Assembly: GCA_913020435.1 (NCBI GenBank)
Contig: CAJVZZ010000017.1
Location: 1 to 64,000, forward strand
Direction: 5' to 3'
DNA: 64,000 nt
DNA from: an uncultured Flavobacteriales bacterium
GTDB taxonomy: Bacteria > Bacteroidota > Bacteroidia > Flavobacteriales_G > Salibacteraceae
Shown: piece after piece, positions 51,453 through 60,187 of the stretch
Numbering within the stretch: position 1 is the first letter of the stretch
Layout of the letters: the number at the start of each line of letters is the position of its first letter
Notes under the pieces: model-generated
What the model saw: the letters and a program-made list of their open reading frames with translations, nothing else
Told to the model about the DNA's origin: nothing
Database searches by the model: none
Translations under genes and position numbers: made by a program

Positions 51453-52469
51453 TTAGTCCTTCAGGCTTTCGACCCATTCTTTAATATTTCCTGAATGCAA
51501 TTCCTTGATTAATTTTTGAATTGAATCTTGCTGATTGTGATACATTAAAAACCCAGTGAAGAAAGTATTATTTAATTCTGATTCCTGAAGTTTTTGAAAG
51601 CGCTCTTTATGATTAAACGGTAATAGATATAGTCTGTTTTTATAAGCTGTAAATGTCCTCTGTTTCATTATTGGCCAAATTGTAGTATCAGCGGGCAGGC
51701 TGCTATACAGCAAATTAATGCTTTTGCTATAGGCTACCGTATATTCAGAGAATAGCTCGATGTCATCTAGCGTTTCTTTATATCGTCTTACTACTGCACT
51801 GTTTTTTCCAAATTGTTGAATCAAAAATTGCATAGTGCCCCTATCTCCGATGTAAGTAGCCATGTTTTCATTGAATACACCATCATCTGCAATGTATACC
51901 GTTGCATGAGTCATTTCGTGTACCAGTAGACGCACAAATTTTCCAGTGTCTAATTCAAGCATAGAACTCAAAATGGGGTCGGATAGAATTCCTAATGTAG
52001 ACCAGGCAATTACTTCTCCTAAGTCGACATCAAATCCTTGGTTTCGTAATTCTTCTAATTCCATACTGCCAGCCGATTTTTCGAAAAATCCCTTGTATTC
52101 AAGTTCTCCCAAAAATGGAAATTCCCATTTATAGGCCTCTAAAGAATAAGGTGGACAAGCAGTTAACGCCCATAAAATTGGTTTTCCATTTTGATTGTAA
52201 TATTTAGTGTAATTGTCACCAGGAGTTAAACCCAGCGTGTTTTTTGCGAATGATTTTATTTCTGGAATTAGTTCCAGTAAAAAGCGGCTTTTAGCGGAAA
52301 GGGTGTCGCTTTTTAAAACATTTTCGATTGGAACAGTATTGCTTATAATAGACAGCTGACCTTTGCTTTGCATCCAAAGATATCTGACCATTTCTTGTTG
52401 CCAAATAGTAAAAACACCAAAGAGAATTGCGATTAATGAGGCACTTAACTTTCCTTTATTTATTTGCAT
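51453..52469 (-). CDS. Putative zinc aminopeptidase
   Basis: 338-residue predicted aminopeptidase of the PF10023-type family. One N-terminal membrane anchor (about 7-24) precedes the enzyme. The zinc motif is HEMTH in LLVHEMTHATVYIADDG, followed by the third-ligand segment FNENMATYIGDRG, which fits a gluzincin. The N-terminal LTACPPYSLEAYKWEFPFLGE block is typical of this family, whose substrates are unknown. It is divergent from the lipoprotein-SCO1-cytochrome c operon with 56 nt between start codons. Confidence 0.85.
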   Translation of the reverse strand: MQINKGKLSASLIAILFGVFTIWQQEMVRYLWMQSKGQLSIISNTVPIENVLKSDTLSAKSRFLLELIPEIKSFAKNTLGLTPGDNYTKYYNQNGKPILWALTACPPYSLEAYKWEFPFLGELEYKGFFEKSAGSMELEELRNQGFDVDLGEVIAWSTLGILSDPILSSMLELDTGKFVRLLVHEMTHATVYIADDGVFNENMATYIGDRGTMQFLIQQFGKNSAVVRRYKETLDDIELFSEYTVAYSKSINLLYSSLPADTTIWPIMKQRTFTAYKNRLYLLPFNHKERFQKLQESELNNTFFTGFLMYHNQQDSIQKLIKELHSGNIKEWVESLKD

Positions 52470-52501
52470 ACGTATAGAGGCTATTCAGCGAAATTAAGGC
52501 A

Positions 52502-52509
52502 TAAATTTG
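52502..52509 (+). promoter_or_regulatory. -7 element TAAATTTG of the lipoprotein-SCO1-cytochrome operon
   Basis: Exact TAnnTTTG match 16 nt before the ATG at 52526; short leader predicted. Confidence 0.5.
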
Positions 52510-52525
52510 CAGCAAAAGTTATTGA

Positions 52526-52969
52526 ATGAAAATAATTGGAACTGTCATTTTAATGCTTGTATTTGTATCATGTGGAGGGGTCGATGCACCACCAAAATCT
52601 ACTTGGTCAAAAAAGCAATTAGAAGAGAAAAAAGTAATAGTGAAAGAAGTCATGGAAGTCCATGATATCACTATGGCATTCATGGATAAAATCCATAATT
52701 CTATTGCAGAATTAGAAGATTTAAAAAGCAAACAAGATTCAATAATTCCAAACGTAGATTCTGCAATTCAACTTTTAGAAATTGCCGATGAACTCATGAT
52801 GAATTGGATGCGTAATTATCACGAACCAAAAGATACAATTGATTATGCTTCAGCAAAACAGTATTTACTAAAACAAAAAGTAGCAATTCAAGAAGTTGAG
52901 GTTGAAACAAACACAGCTTTAGATTTTTCTTCAAAATTCCTTTCAAATGCGAACGATACTCTCAATTAG
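52526..52969 (+). CDS. Helical lipoprotein
   Basis: 147 residues with a lipoprotein signal (MKIIGTVILMLVFVSC, acylated Cys16). The mature protein is almost wholly helical with heptad spacing (KKQLEEKKVIVKEVMEVHDI, KIHNSIAELEDLKSKQDSII), giving a coiled-coil hairpin. I do not recognise a named family; similar short proteins are sometimes labelled viral A-type inclusion protein from the coiled coil alone. First gene of an operon overlapping the SCO1 gene by 23 nt, so a role in cytochrome or copper handling is possible by context. Confidence 0.75.
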   Translation: MKIIGTVILMLVFVSCGGVDAPPKSTWSKKQLEEKKVIVKEVMEVHDITMAFMDKIHNSIAELEDLKSKQDSIIPNVDSAIQLLEIADELMMNWMRNYHEPKDTIDYASAKQYLLKQKVAIQEVEVETNTALDFSSKFLSNANDTLN

Positions 52970-53573
52970 TTTAATAATCATTTTAACAAGTTGTGATTCA
53001 GAAAAGTCTGTGCTTCCAATTCTTGGTCAGCATGATTACGAAACAAGAACGGAAGCAGGGAAGACAATCTCTGATACCATACATTACACTGTCCCCGACT
53101 TTTCTTTTTTAGGTCACCGATCGGTTGAAATTAATAATAATACGATTGCTGGAAAAGTAACCATTGTTGATTTTTTCTTTACCACCTGCCCTACAATATG
53201 TCCTGTAATGTCAAGGAATATGAAAAAGATTTCTCAAGAATTTTTAGGCAAAAAAAACTTGGCAATGCTTTCTTTTAGTATTGACGCTATTCACGATTCC
53301 ATCCCCGTATTAAATAAATATGCGAGCAAATTGAATGTTGAAAATGAAAATTGGCATTTCTTGGTTTGTGAAAAGAAGAAAACTTTTGAGCTTGCCAAAG
53401 GTTTTATGATTAGTGCTGCAGAAGATAAAAATGCCCCTGGAGGACTAATCCACAGTGGTGCATTTATTTTATTGGACGGCCAACAAAGAATAAGAGCATA
53501 TTATGATGGAACAAAAGAAGAAGACGTGGACAAAGCAATTGCAGATATTAAAACCTTACTTGATGAAATTTAG
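52947..53573 (+). CDS. SCO1/SenC family copper/thiol protein
   Basis: 208-residue SCO1/SenC protein, thioredoxin-fold, which delivers copper to or reduces the CuA site of cytochrome c oxidase. Lipoprotein signal with acylated Cys16 (ILTSC). Copper ligands: Cys81 and Cys85 in FFTTCPTICPVM, and His169 in LIHSGAFILLD. Length and spacing are normal. It overlaps the preceding lipoprotein gene by 23 nt and the cytochrome c gene by 11 nt, indicating tightly coupled expression. Cytochrome oxidase subunits are not in the window. Confidence 0.92.
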   Translation: MRTILSISLIIILTSCDSEKSVLPILGQHDYETRTEAGKTISDTIHYTVPDFSFLGHRSVEINNNTIAGKVTIVDFFFTTCPTICPVMSRNMKKISQEFLGKKNLAMLSFSIDAIHDSIPVLNKYASKLNVENENWHFLVCEKKKTFELAKGFMISAAEDKNAPGGLIHSGAFILLDGQQRIRAYYDGTKEEDVDKAIADIKTLLDEI

Positions 53574-53958
53574 TCTGCCTATTTTTTTTCTCACTATGGT
53601 TTCTTTAATGAATGGTTGCGGAGATAGTAATAGAGATTATGGAAGTGAACTATATACTAAACATTGCGCAAATTGTCACGGTATTCAAGGCCAGGGACTT
53701 CAAGATTTGTATCCACCCCTAAAAGGTGCAGATTACTTAATTGAGAACCAGAGAGATTTGTCTTGTCTAATTCTTTATGGTATCGAAGGTGAAATAGTCG
53801 TTAATGGGAGAAGCTTTAATGAAAAAATGCCATCAATTCCGCATTTAAGTCATGTTGATTTGACCAATATCATTAATTATATTTCAAAGAATATCGAGCC
53901 ATCTGTGAATCGAGTGACACTCAAAACAGTAAAGAACAGGATTTACGATTGTAAATAA
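53563..53958 (+). CDS. Lipoprotein mono-haem cytochrome c
   Basis: 131 residues from ATG 53563; a longer frame opening at 53503 would lie deep inside the SCO1 gene and hide the signal peptide, so it is rejected. The signal MKFSLPIFFLTMVSLMNGC gives an acylated Cys19, making this a membrane-anchored cytochrome. Haem attachment CANCH (35-39), axial His39, and probable axial Met89 in NEKMPSI. Overlaps the SCO1 stop by 11 nt. Likely a small electron carrier for a terminal oxidase; the physical partner is inference. Confidence 0.9.
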   Translation: MKFSLPIFFLTMVSLMNGCGDSNRDYGSELYTKHCANCHGIQGQGLQDLYPPLKGADYLIENQRDLSCLILYGIEGEIVVNGRSFNEKMPSIPHLSHVDLTNIINYISKNIEPSVNRVTLKTVKNRIYDCK

Positions 53959-54033
53959 AGTGAATCTTTTTTAATAGTTTCTTAAAGTGTAACATTCTTA
54001 TATTGCGTGAGTGAATTTTTTTTTGGATAAACA

Positions 54034-57000
54034 ATGAGTGAACCGATTCTTAACGCACTAATGCAGCTGTTTGCCATTGTAGCAAATGTTGACGAAGAAA
54101 TCGGTACTAGTAGGTCATTTGTGCGAATATTCCTTGCTGAAGAGCTAGATGCTAATCAAACAGAGAAATACTTGCATGTTTATGATGATTTTATACAGCA
54201 GCATAATTTCAGAAAAAGAGCAAAGGATGGTGCGATAAAACGCACCTCTCGGAACTCAGTAAAAATGCTTCGTATTGCGGCAGAAATCAACCGCAGCCTT
54301 ACCAAACCACAAAAACAAGTTGCGCTACTTCGTTTAGTAGAATACGTTTATAGCAGAAAGATTTCTACTCAAGAAAACAGAGAGTTTATCGATGTTATTG
54401 CTGATGCATTTAACATTGAGTCAAATGCTTTTCAGGGCATAATGGAATTCGTTTGTTTTCACGAAAAAGACAGCAAGCACACTTCGTTATTAGAGGTTTC
54501 TTCAACAGCATCAAATACGAATATTAAGCATCTAAAAAGGCAAGGAATTAATGGTAAACTAATTTTTATTTATCTTTCTGGTAGTGGTTTGGTGGCGTTT
54601 AAGAAAATAGGAAACTCGGAATTTTTTGTTTCTGGTGTTCCTTTAAAAGATCAACGAATTTATTTAATGAAGAAGGGTTCTTCAATAAAGGGACTTATCG
54701 CAAGCCCAATTTATTACAGTAATATTCTTATGTGTTTTACGCAAGATAGTATTACTGTTCCCATTTCGCTGCAGGTGAATAATGCCACCTATAAATTTTC
54801 AAATGGAAATGTGGGGATTCAACCGATAAGTTTTAATGCAAATTCTGGTGAACTTACTGGAGTAATGGGTGGGTCAGGAACAGGAAAATCTACTTTGCTT
54901 AGCATCCTCAATGGCACTAACGAGCCAAGTACAGGTCAGGTAAAGATTAACGATTACGATTTGTATTCTGAAAAAAATCTACTGAATGGCTTAATAGGAT
55001 TTGTACCGCAAGATGACTTGCTGATAGAGGACCTGTCGGTTTGGCAAAACTTATTTTACAGTGCCAAGCTGAGTTTTGGAAGCTTAACCCATGAAGCAAT
55101 AAAACAACGAGTAGATAAGGTACTTTTAGAACTGGGACTTAATGAGATAAGGCATTTGAAGGTTGGAAGTCCTTTAGACAAAAGTATTAGTGGAGGTCAA
55201 AGGAAACGGCTAAATATAGCACTGGAGTTGATTAGAGAGCCATCTATTCTTTATGTAGATGAACCAACCTCAGGGTTGTCTTCTAGAGATTCTGAGAAAA
55301 TAATGGATTTGCTAAAGGGTCTCACCCTAAAAGGCTGCATTGTATTTACTGTTATCCACCAACCATCGGTTGAAATTTTCAGGCAATTTGATCAACTACT
55401 TGTCTTAGATACTGGCGGTTATTTGGTTTTTCAGGGAAACCCTATAGATGGTATTAATTACTTTAGAAAAGCAAGTGATCAAGTACTAGCATCTGATGAT
55501 GCGTTTATCGAGAATGCTGAGCAAATTTTTGATATTCTAGAAGCGCCCATTGTAGATGAATTTGGTGAATACACTACTGAACGGAAATGGAAGCCTAAGA
55601 ATTGGTACGATCAATTCAATAAAGAGCGAAAACCAGTTCAATTAAATTCAAAAACTAGAGTAATTCCAGAAAGAGACTTTAAAATACCCACTTATTTTGC
55701 TCAATTAAAAGTGTTCATAAAAAGGGATGTATTGGCGAAGTTGGCCAATACTCAATACCTTGCAATTAATTTACTAGAGATGCCTGTTCTTGCATTCATA
55801 ATAGCGGTTTTTCTGCGTTATTATGGACAAGAAGAATATGTGTATAGAGGCAATACTAATTTATTGGCGTACATATTTATTTCAATCATTGTTGCCCTTT
55901 TTATTGGACTTTCGGTAAGTGCAGAAGAAATTATAAAAGATCTTGCAATACGAAGACGAGAATCTTTCTTGAATTTGAGTTGGGGGGGATATCTTAACTC
56001 TAAAATTGTGATATTGTTCACTCTTTCTGCAGTACAAGTGTTGTTGTATGTTTTAGTAGGCAATACTATTTTAGGGATCAAGGGAATGTACTTTTCATAT
56101 TGGTTGGTGCTATTTACCGCTGCTGCTTTAGCCAATATAACTGGACTTATAATTTCGGCATCATTTCACAAGGTCGTTACTATTTATATATTAATTCCTT
56201 TTTTGATTATTCCGCAAATTATGTTTAGCGGACTATTAGTGAAATATGAAAAGTTAAATCCATGGTTCTCTAGTCAGAAAGTGGTTCCAGTAATTGGAGA
56301 TATGATGGTTTCAAGATGGCTGTTTGAATCTCTCGCAGTGCACCAATCATTAAATAATCAATTTGACCAACATTTTTTTGAGGCTAATGTTAGATTATCT
56401 GAGGCAAACTTTAGAAAGAACTATTGGATACCTGAAATGGAGTCTGCTTTATTGGTTTTGGAGTCACAGTATGGAAGAGTGCTGGATGAAAAAGGTTTCA
56501 AGAAACTTAAGTTACTGGTAAATGAAATTAAGAAGCTACCTGAGAAGGAAGTGCAACATTTGAAATTGGAGCTTGTCAATTTTGAAAAAGGGAGCTATTC
56601 TAGATTGGAATTAACTAACATTAAGGAATTCCTGAATCTAATTGAGGATTACTATTCGCGCAATTTAAAAAGGGCTTTAAATAAGAAAGATTTGGCTTTT
56701 AAGGAAGTTGAATCAAATATTCCAGCAGGAATGACTTTAGAAGAATTTCGCAATGCATATCAAAACGAGCAACTCAATGATTATTTAAATAATAAGACCG
56801 ACCTTATTAAAGTCATAGTAAGTAAAAATGAAATTATTAATAAAGAGAACCAAACATTTCAGTTACCGAGAGGTGTAAATCCACATTATTATGCCCCTAT
56901 GAAGTTGTTTGTAAACAGGTACTATCCTACTCTAAGCTTCAATCTTGCAGTGATGTGGGTTGCGATTATGATACTCGGAATTTGCCTCTATTTTAATGTG

Positions 57001-57042
57001 CTTCCGCGACTCTTAAACTGGAGAAAAAATACTTCAAACTAA
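54034..57042 (+). CDS. ABCG-like ABC transporter with TerB-like N-terminal domain
   Basis: 1002-residue fused ABC transporter. Residues 1-145 form a helical TerB-like domain (MSEPILNALMQLFAIVANVD). A linker beta domain (about 165-250) precedes the ATPase, which has Walker A GGSGTGKST (279-287), signature ISGGQRKRL (385-393) and Walker B SILYVDEPTSGL, all in the ABCG/White pattern. The membrane part has six helices: five between about 570 and 745, and one at the C-terminus (about 972-992). A soluble, helical loop of roughly 220 residues sits between helices 5 and 6, presumably on the periplasmic side. Substrate unknown; ABCG relatives handle lipids or hydrophobic compounds. Probably works as a homodimer. 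Confidence 0.85.
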   Translation: MSEPILNALMQLFAIVANVDEEIGTSRSFVRIFLAEELDANQTEKYLHVYDDFIQQHNFRKRAKDGAIKRTSRNSVKMLRIAAEINRSLTKPQKQVALLRLVEYVYSRKISTQENREFIDVIADAFNIESNAFQGIMEFVCFHEKDSKHTSLLEVSSTASNTNIKHLKRQGINGKLIFIYLSGSGLVAFKKIGNSEFFVSGVPLKDQRIYLMKKGSSIKGLIASPIYYSNILMCFTQDSITVPISLQVNNATYKFSNGNVGIQPISFNANSGELTGVMGGSGTGKSTLLSILNGTNEPSTGQVKINDYDLYSEKNLLNGLIGFVPQDDLLIEDLSVWQNLFYSAKLSFGSLTHEAIKQRVDKVLLELGLNEIRHLKVGSPLDKSISGGQRKRLNIALELIREPSILYVDEPTSGLSSRDSEKIMDLLKGLTLKGCIVFTVIHQPSVEIFRQFDQLLVLDTGGYLVFQGNPIDGINYFRKASDQVLASDDAFIENAEQIFDILEAPIVDEFGEYTTERKWKPKNWYDQFNKERKPVQLNSKTRVIPERDFKIPTYFAQLKVFIKRDVLAKLANTQYLAINLLEMPVLAFIIAVFLRYYGQEEYVYRGNTNLLAYIFISIIVALFIGLSVSAEEIIKDLAIRRRESFLNLSWGGYLNSKIVILFTLSAVQVLLYVLVGNTILGIKGMYFSYWLVLFTAAALANITGLIISASFHKVVTIYILIPFLIIPQIMFSGLLVKYEKLNPWFSSQKVVPVIGDMMVSRWLFESLAVHQSLNNQFDQHFFEANVRLSEANFRKNYWIPEMESALLVLESQYGRVLDEKGFKKLKLLVNEIKKLPEKEVQHLKLELVNFEKGSYSRLELTNIKEFLNLIEDYYSRNLKRALNKKDLAFKEVESNIPAGMTLEEFRNAYQNEQLNDYLNNKTDLIKVIVSKNEIINKENQTFQLPRGVNPHYYAPMKLFVNRYYPTLSFNLAVMWVAIMILGICLYFNVLPRLLNWRKNTSN

Positions 57043-57055
57043 ATCCATTTTATTC

Positions 57056-57085
57056 TTGTTGAGATTGTAAGAAAAATTATATTTG
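57056..57085 (+). promoter_or_regulatory. Promoter of tRNA-Val
   Basis: TTG at 57056-57058, 19-nt spacer, TATATTTG at 57078-57085 (exact -7 consensus). The tRNA begins 14 nt after the -7 element. Confidence 0.6.
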
Positions 57086-57098
57086 CAGCCCGAATTTA

Positions 57099-57173
57099 GG
57101 GCGATTAGCTCAGTTGGTTCAGAGCATCTGGTTTACACCCAGAGGGTCGGGGGTTCGAATCCCTCATCGCCCA
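57099..57173 (+). tRNA. tRNA-Val (anticodon TAC)
   Basis: 75-nt tRNA. The acceptor stem GGGCGAT pairs with ATCGCCC (57166-57172), with discriminator A at 57173. The D arm is GCTC...GAGC; the anticodon arm TCTGG/CCAGA carries loop TTTACAC with anticodon TAC (57134-57136); the T arm contains GGTTCGAAT. CCA is not encoded and must be added after transcription. It has its own promoter and terminator. Confidence 0.97.
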
Positions 57174-57180
57174 CTACATG

Positions 57181-57213
57181 AATGCCGCTTCAGGAATGAA
57201 GCGGCATTTTTTT
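57181..57213 (+). terminator. Terminator of tRNA-Val
   Basis: 12-bp stem AATGCCGCTTCA with TGAAGCGGCATT, loop GGAA, then a T-tract of seven. Confidence 0.85.
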
Positions 57214-57220
57214 GGCTATT

Positions 57221-58006
57221 CTACAACTTCAAAAACCATTTCAGTTCCCTTAAACAATCTTCTGGGGCTTCTATATGCCCCATGTGACCTGATTCTTTTA
57301 AAACAATTCCATATACATTTTCAGAATGGTTGGTTTGCTTATCCATGGTAGATATAGGAATAACCGGATCTTTTTTGCCAGAAATTAAATGAATAGGATA
57401 GGGTGGGAACTTTAATAAAATCTCACGAGATGGTCTTATTTTCATTCCTTCCAAAGCTGCAATAATTCCTTGTTTACTAGTTCTTAATGCTTCGCCCTTT
57501 GCGATTTTTATCTCAATCTTTTTAGTCAATCGATATTTTGATCGAAAAAGTTTAGGAAAAGCAATTCGAATAAAAGACTTGTGATTTTCTTTCACCACAT
57601 CTATTGCTCTTGTTCTATCCTTTTTCTTTTGTATGCTATCGCTTCTGCTTGTGCTAAAAAACAGACAAATACCTGTAGTATAATCAGGGTGCAAATCTGC
57701 AAATGCTAGGGCAACATATCCTCCCATAGAATGACCAACTAATCTTGTTTTTCTAATGCGTAGTTGTTTTAAAACAGCTACAACACACCCAGCCATTTCC
57801 TCCATAGTATGAGTATACCCAAAACATTCGGAATTCCCATGACCAGGAAGATCGATACAAATTAATCTGTATTTTTTAGAAAGTTCAGGAATAAAAACAT
57901 CCCACATCGTAGATGTTTCTATAAAACCATGCAGCAGCACAACAGCTATTCCTTTACCACTTTCGGTAAAATGAATTTTAGCTTTTTTGTAAAGAGCGTG
58001 AGGCAT
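57221..58006 (-). CDS. Alpha/beta-fold hydrolase
   Basis: 261-residue cytosolic hydrolase. Oxyanion region LLHGFIETSTMWD (24-36), nucleophile elbow GHSMGG (Ser near residue 93), catalytic Asp in SGKKDPVIP (about 218) and His in ESGHMGHIEAPE (about 243). The cap region is mostly charged helices. Substrate cannot be inferred; esterases, haloalkane-type and ring-fission hydrolases share this pattern. Its ATG overlaps the aminopeptidase P stop by 1 nt (TAATG), so the two form an operon. Confidence 0.88.
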   Translation of the reverse strand: MPHALYKKAKIHFTESGKGIAVVLLHGFIETSTMWDVFIPELSKKYRLICIDLPGHGNSECFGYTHTMEEMAGCVVAVLKQLRIRKTRLVGHSMGGYVALAFADLHPDYTTGICLFFSTSRSDSIQKKKDRTRAIDVVKENHKSFIRIAFPKLFRSKYRLTKKIEIKIAKGEALRTSKQGIIAALEGMKIRPSREILLKFPPYPIHLISGKKDPVIPISTMDKQTNHSENVYGIVLKESGHMGHIEAPEDCLRELKWFLKL

Positions 58007-59298
58007 TAACGATTCATCGCATTCTCAATCGCTTCAGCTTCAAGAGGAATATCTCGCATTAAATTGAAAGGCGCACCGCTGGATTGCACAATCAAATCAT
58101 CTTCCAAACGGATTCCTAAGTTTTCTTCAGGGATATAAATTCCTGGTTCGCAAGTAAATGCATTTCCAGCCCGCATTGGGGTCGTCCAAGAACCAACATC
58201 ATGAGTATCTAGTCCGATATAATGCGATGTTCCATGCATAAAGTATTTTTTGTAAGCAGGCCATGCTGGATCTTGATTTTTGATGTCCGTTTGATCTATT
58301 AAGCCTAATCCTAGCAGCTCGCTTTCCATAAGCTTACCTACTTCTTTGTGATAGTCTTCTAAATAAGTTCCTGGAACCAATAATTTCTCAGATTCAGTTT
58401 TTACGTTAAGTACAGCATTGTACACCTCTTTTTGACGTTTCGTAAAACGTCCACTTACTGGAAAACAACGTGTTAAATCTGAAGCATAATTGGCGTATTC
58501 TGCACCGAAATCCATAAGGACAACATCACCATCTTTACAGTGTTGGTTGTTTTCGATATAATGCAAAACACAAGCATTGTAACCTGAACCAATAATAGGA
58601 GTGTAAGCAAAACCAGCCGAACGGTTTCTTAAGAATTCATGCATAATTTCCGCCTCAATTTCATATTCCCAAACACCAGGTTTAAGAAAATCTATAACCC
58701 GTTGAACACCTTTAGCAGTAATATCACACGCTTTTTGCATTAAATCAATTTCTACCTGTTCTTTTACAGAACGGATGCTATGCATAATTGGTGCTGCCTT
58801 TTTATAAGTATGTGCGGGATATTTTTTCTGTAAACTTTCAATAAATCGATCTTCTCGAGTTTGAACTTCAGCATTTGCTCTTAAATGAATGTTGGTGTTG
58901 ATGTAAATATTTTCAGCTTGGGCCATTATTTTATTGAGCTGAATATCAAAATCATGAAGCCAAAAAACACTCGATATTCCAGATGTGGTAAAGGCAGTTT
59001 CTTTAGTTAATTTTTTACCTTCCCAGACTGCTATTAGTTCCGATGTCTCTTTTAAGAAGAGCACTTCTTTATAATGACCTTCATGTGCGTCTGGAAAAAG
59101 TACTAGAATACTTTCTTCTTGATCTACCCCCGATAGATACAGAATATCTCTATGCTGTTTAAATGGCATTGTGCTATCTGCGCTAATCGGAAAAATGTCG
59201 TTACTATTAAAAATAGCAACAGAATTCGGAGCCATTTGAGCAATAAACTTTTTACGATTGTTAATGTATAGGTTCTTGTCTATAGGTAAATATTTCAT
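58006..59298 (-). CDS. pepP: Xaa-Pro aminopeptidase (M24B)
   Basis: Aminopeptidase P removes the N-terminal residue before a proline. 430 residues from ATG 59298. Upstream starts at TTG 59319 and ATG 59316 are rejected because a -7 element (59317-59324) puts transcription start near 59310. N-terminal creatinase-like domain (about 1-170); pita-bread catalytic domain with metal ligands in VLMDFGAEYANYASDLTRCFP (two Asp), GTSHYIGLDTHDVG (His), CEPGIYIP (Glu) and GIRLEDD (Glu). No signal peptide. Followed by the hydrolase gene with a 1-nt overlap. Confidence 0.94.
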   Translation of the reverse strand: MKYLPIDKNLYINNRKKFIAQMAPNSVAIFNSNDIFPISADSTMPFKQHRDILYLSGVDQEESILVLFPDAHEGHYKEVLFLKETSELIAVWEGKKLTKETAFTTSGISSVFWLHDFDIQLNKIMAQAENIYINTNIHLRANAEVQTREDRFIESLQKKYPAHTYKKAAPIMHSIRSVKEQVEIDLMQKACDITAKGVQRVIDFLKPGVWEYEIEAEIMHEFLRNRSAGFAYTPIIGSGYNACVLHYIENNQHCKDGDVVLMDFGAEYANYASDLTRCFPVSGRFTKRQKEVYNAVLNVKTESEKLLVPGTYLEDYHKEVGKLMESELLGLGLIDQTDIKNQDPAWPAYKKYFMHGTSHYIGLDTHDVGSWTTPMRAGNAFTCEPGIYIPEENLGIRLEDDLIVQSSGAPFNLMRDIPLEAEAIENAMNR

Positions 59299-59316
59299 AT
59301 CATTTTTATTGAACAT

Positions 59317-59324
59317 CAAATGTA
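59317..59324 (-). promoter_or_regulatory. -7 element TACATTTG of pepP
   Basis: Exact TAnnTTTG match on the minus strand, 18 nt before the chosen ATG; it fixes the start as 59298. Confidence 0.5.
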
Positions 59325-59436
59325 TTAATCCACAAAGAATGTTTGATCATTTTTGTAGGTTTTAGAAGTTAAAGCCACCCAGAAATAAGCCTTATTTAGA
59401 ACCATTCCAAAAAAGGAATATAAAAAGTTTAAAAAC

Positions 59437-59466
59437 TTCGCTAAAACCAACCAGCGTTTACATTTG
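59437..59466 (+). promoter_or_regulatory. Promoter of sdhCAB
   Basis: TTCG (59437-59440, one mismatch to TTTG), 18-nt spacer, TACATTTG at 59459-59466 (exact -7 consensus). Start codon 25 nt downstream. Confidence 0.55.
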
Positions 59467-59491
59467 TTACTTTTAAATAAAACAAAAAATT

Positions 59492-60172
59492 ATGTCCACA
59501 TCTAATGGAATGACGTCAATAGCTAGAAAGTTCTTTATGGCGCTTTCCGGCTTTTTTCTTATTATCTTTTTGTTGCAGCATTGTACGATCAACATGATGT
59601 CAGTGTTTTCGTCTGAAATGTTTAATTCCGTTTCACATTTCATGGGTACTAATCCACTAGTTCAATTTGCCCTGCAGCCTGTTTTAGCTTTTGGTGTGTT
59701 TTTTCATTTGGGAATGGGTATTTATTTAGAAATGCAAAATAATAATGCGCGTTCGATTAAATATGCAATGAACAAACCCTCCGAAAATGCTTCGTGGATG
59801 TCACGAAACATGATTATTACGGGTATTATGGTAATGCTTTTTCTTGGTCTACATTTTTATGATTTTTGGTTGCCAGAGTTGAACATTAAGTTTATTCAAG
59901 GAGACATGACAGGTCTAAATGATGCAGGAAATTTCAGATACTACGAGGAGCTTCAGCATAAATTTCACGACCCAATTAGAACAGGATTGTATGTTTTAGC
60001 GTTTGTATTCTTATCACTTCATTTGCTGCATGGTTTTCAATCCGCATTTCAATCGGTTGGATTTAGATCAAACAGGTGGTCTCCAGTCATTCAGAAATTA
60101 GGTAACTCATATGCTATCGCAGTGCCTTTAGGCTTTATTGTAATTGCTGTATATCATTATATAAACGCATAA
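59492..60172 (+). CDS. sdhC: Succinate dehydrogenase cytochrome b558 subunit
   Basis: 226-residue membrane anchor of complex II, of the single-subunit di-haem b558 type found in Bacteroidetes and Bacillus. Five transmembrane helices. Candidate haem-ligand histidines are His30 (LLQHC), His72 (FFHLG), His121 (GLHFY) and His177 or His180 (LSLHLLHG). It passes electrons between quinone and the SdhB iron-sulfur clusters. No sdhD follows, as expected for this type. First gene of sdhCAB, 15 nt before sdhA. Confidence 0.95.
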   Translation: MSTSNGMTSIARKFFMALSGFFLIIFLLQHCTINMMSVFSSEMFNSVSHFMGTNPLVQFALQPVLAFGVFFHLGMGIYLEMQNNNARSIKYAMNKPSENASWMSRNMIITGIMVMLFLGLHFYDFWLPELNIKFIQGDMTGLNDAGNFRYYEELQHKFHDPIRTGLYVLAFVFLSLHLLHGFQSAFQSVGFRSNRWSPVIQKLGNSYAIAVPLGFIVIAVYHYINA

Positions 60173-60187
60173 TCCGATTCAGATATT

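Noticed and set aside
53503-53562. Longer cytochrome c start at 53503
   Set aside because: It lies deep inside the SCO1 gene and would bury the lipoprotein signal peptide that begins at ATG 53563.
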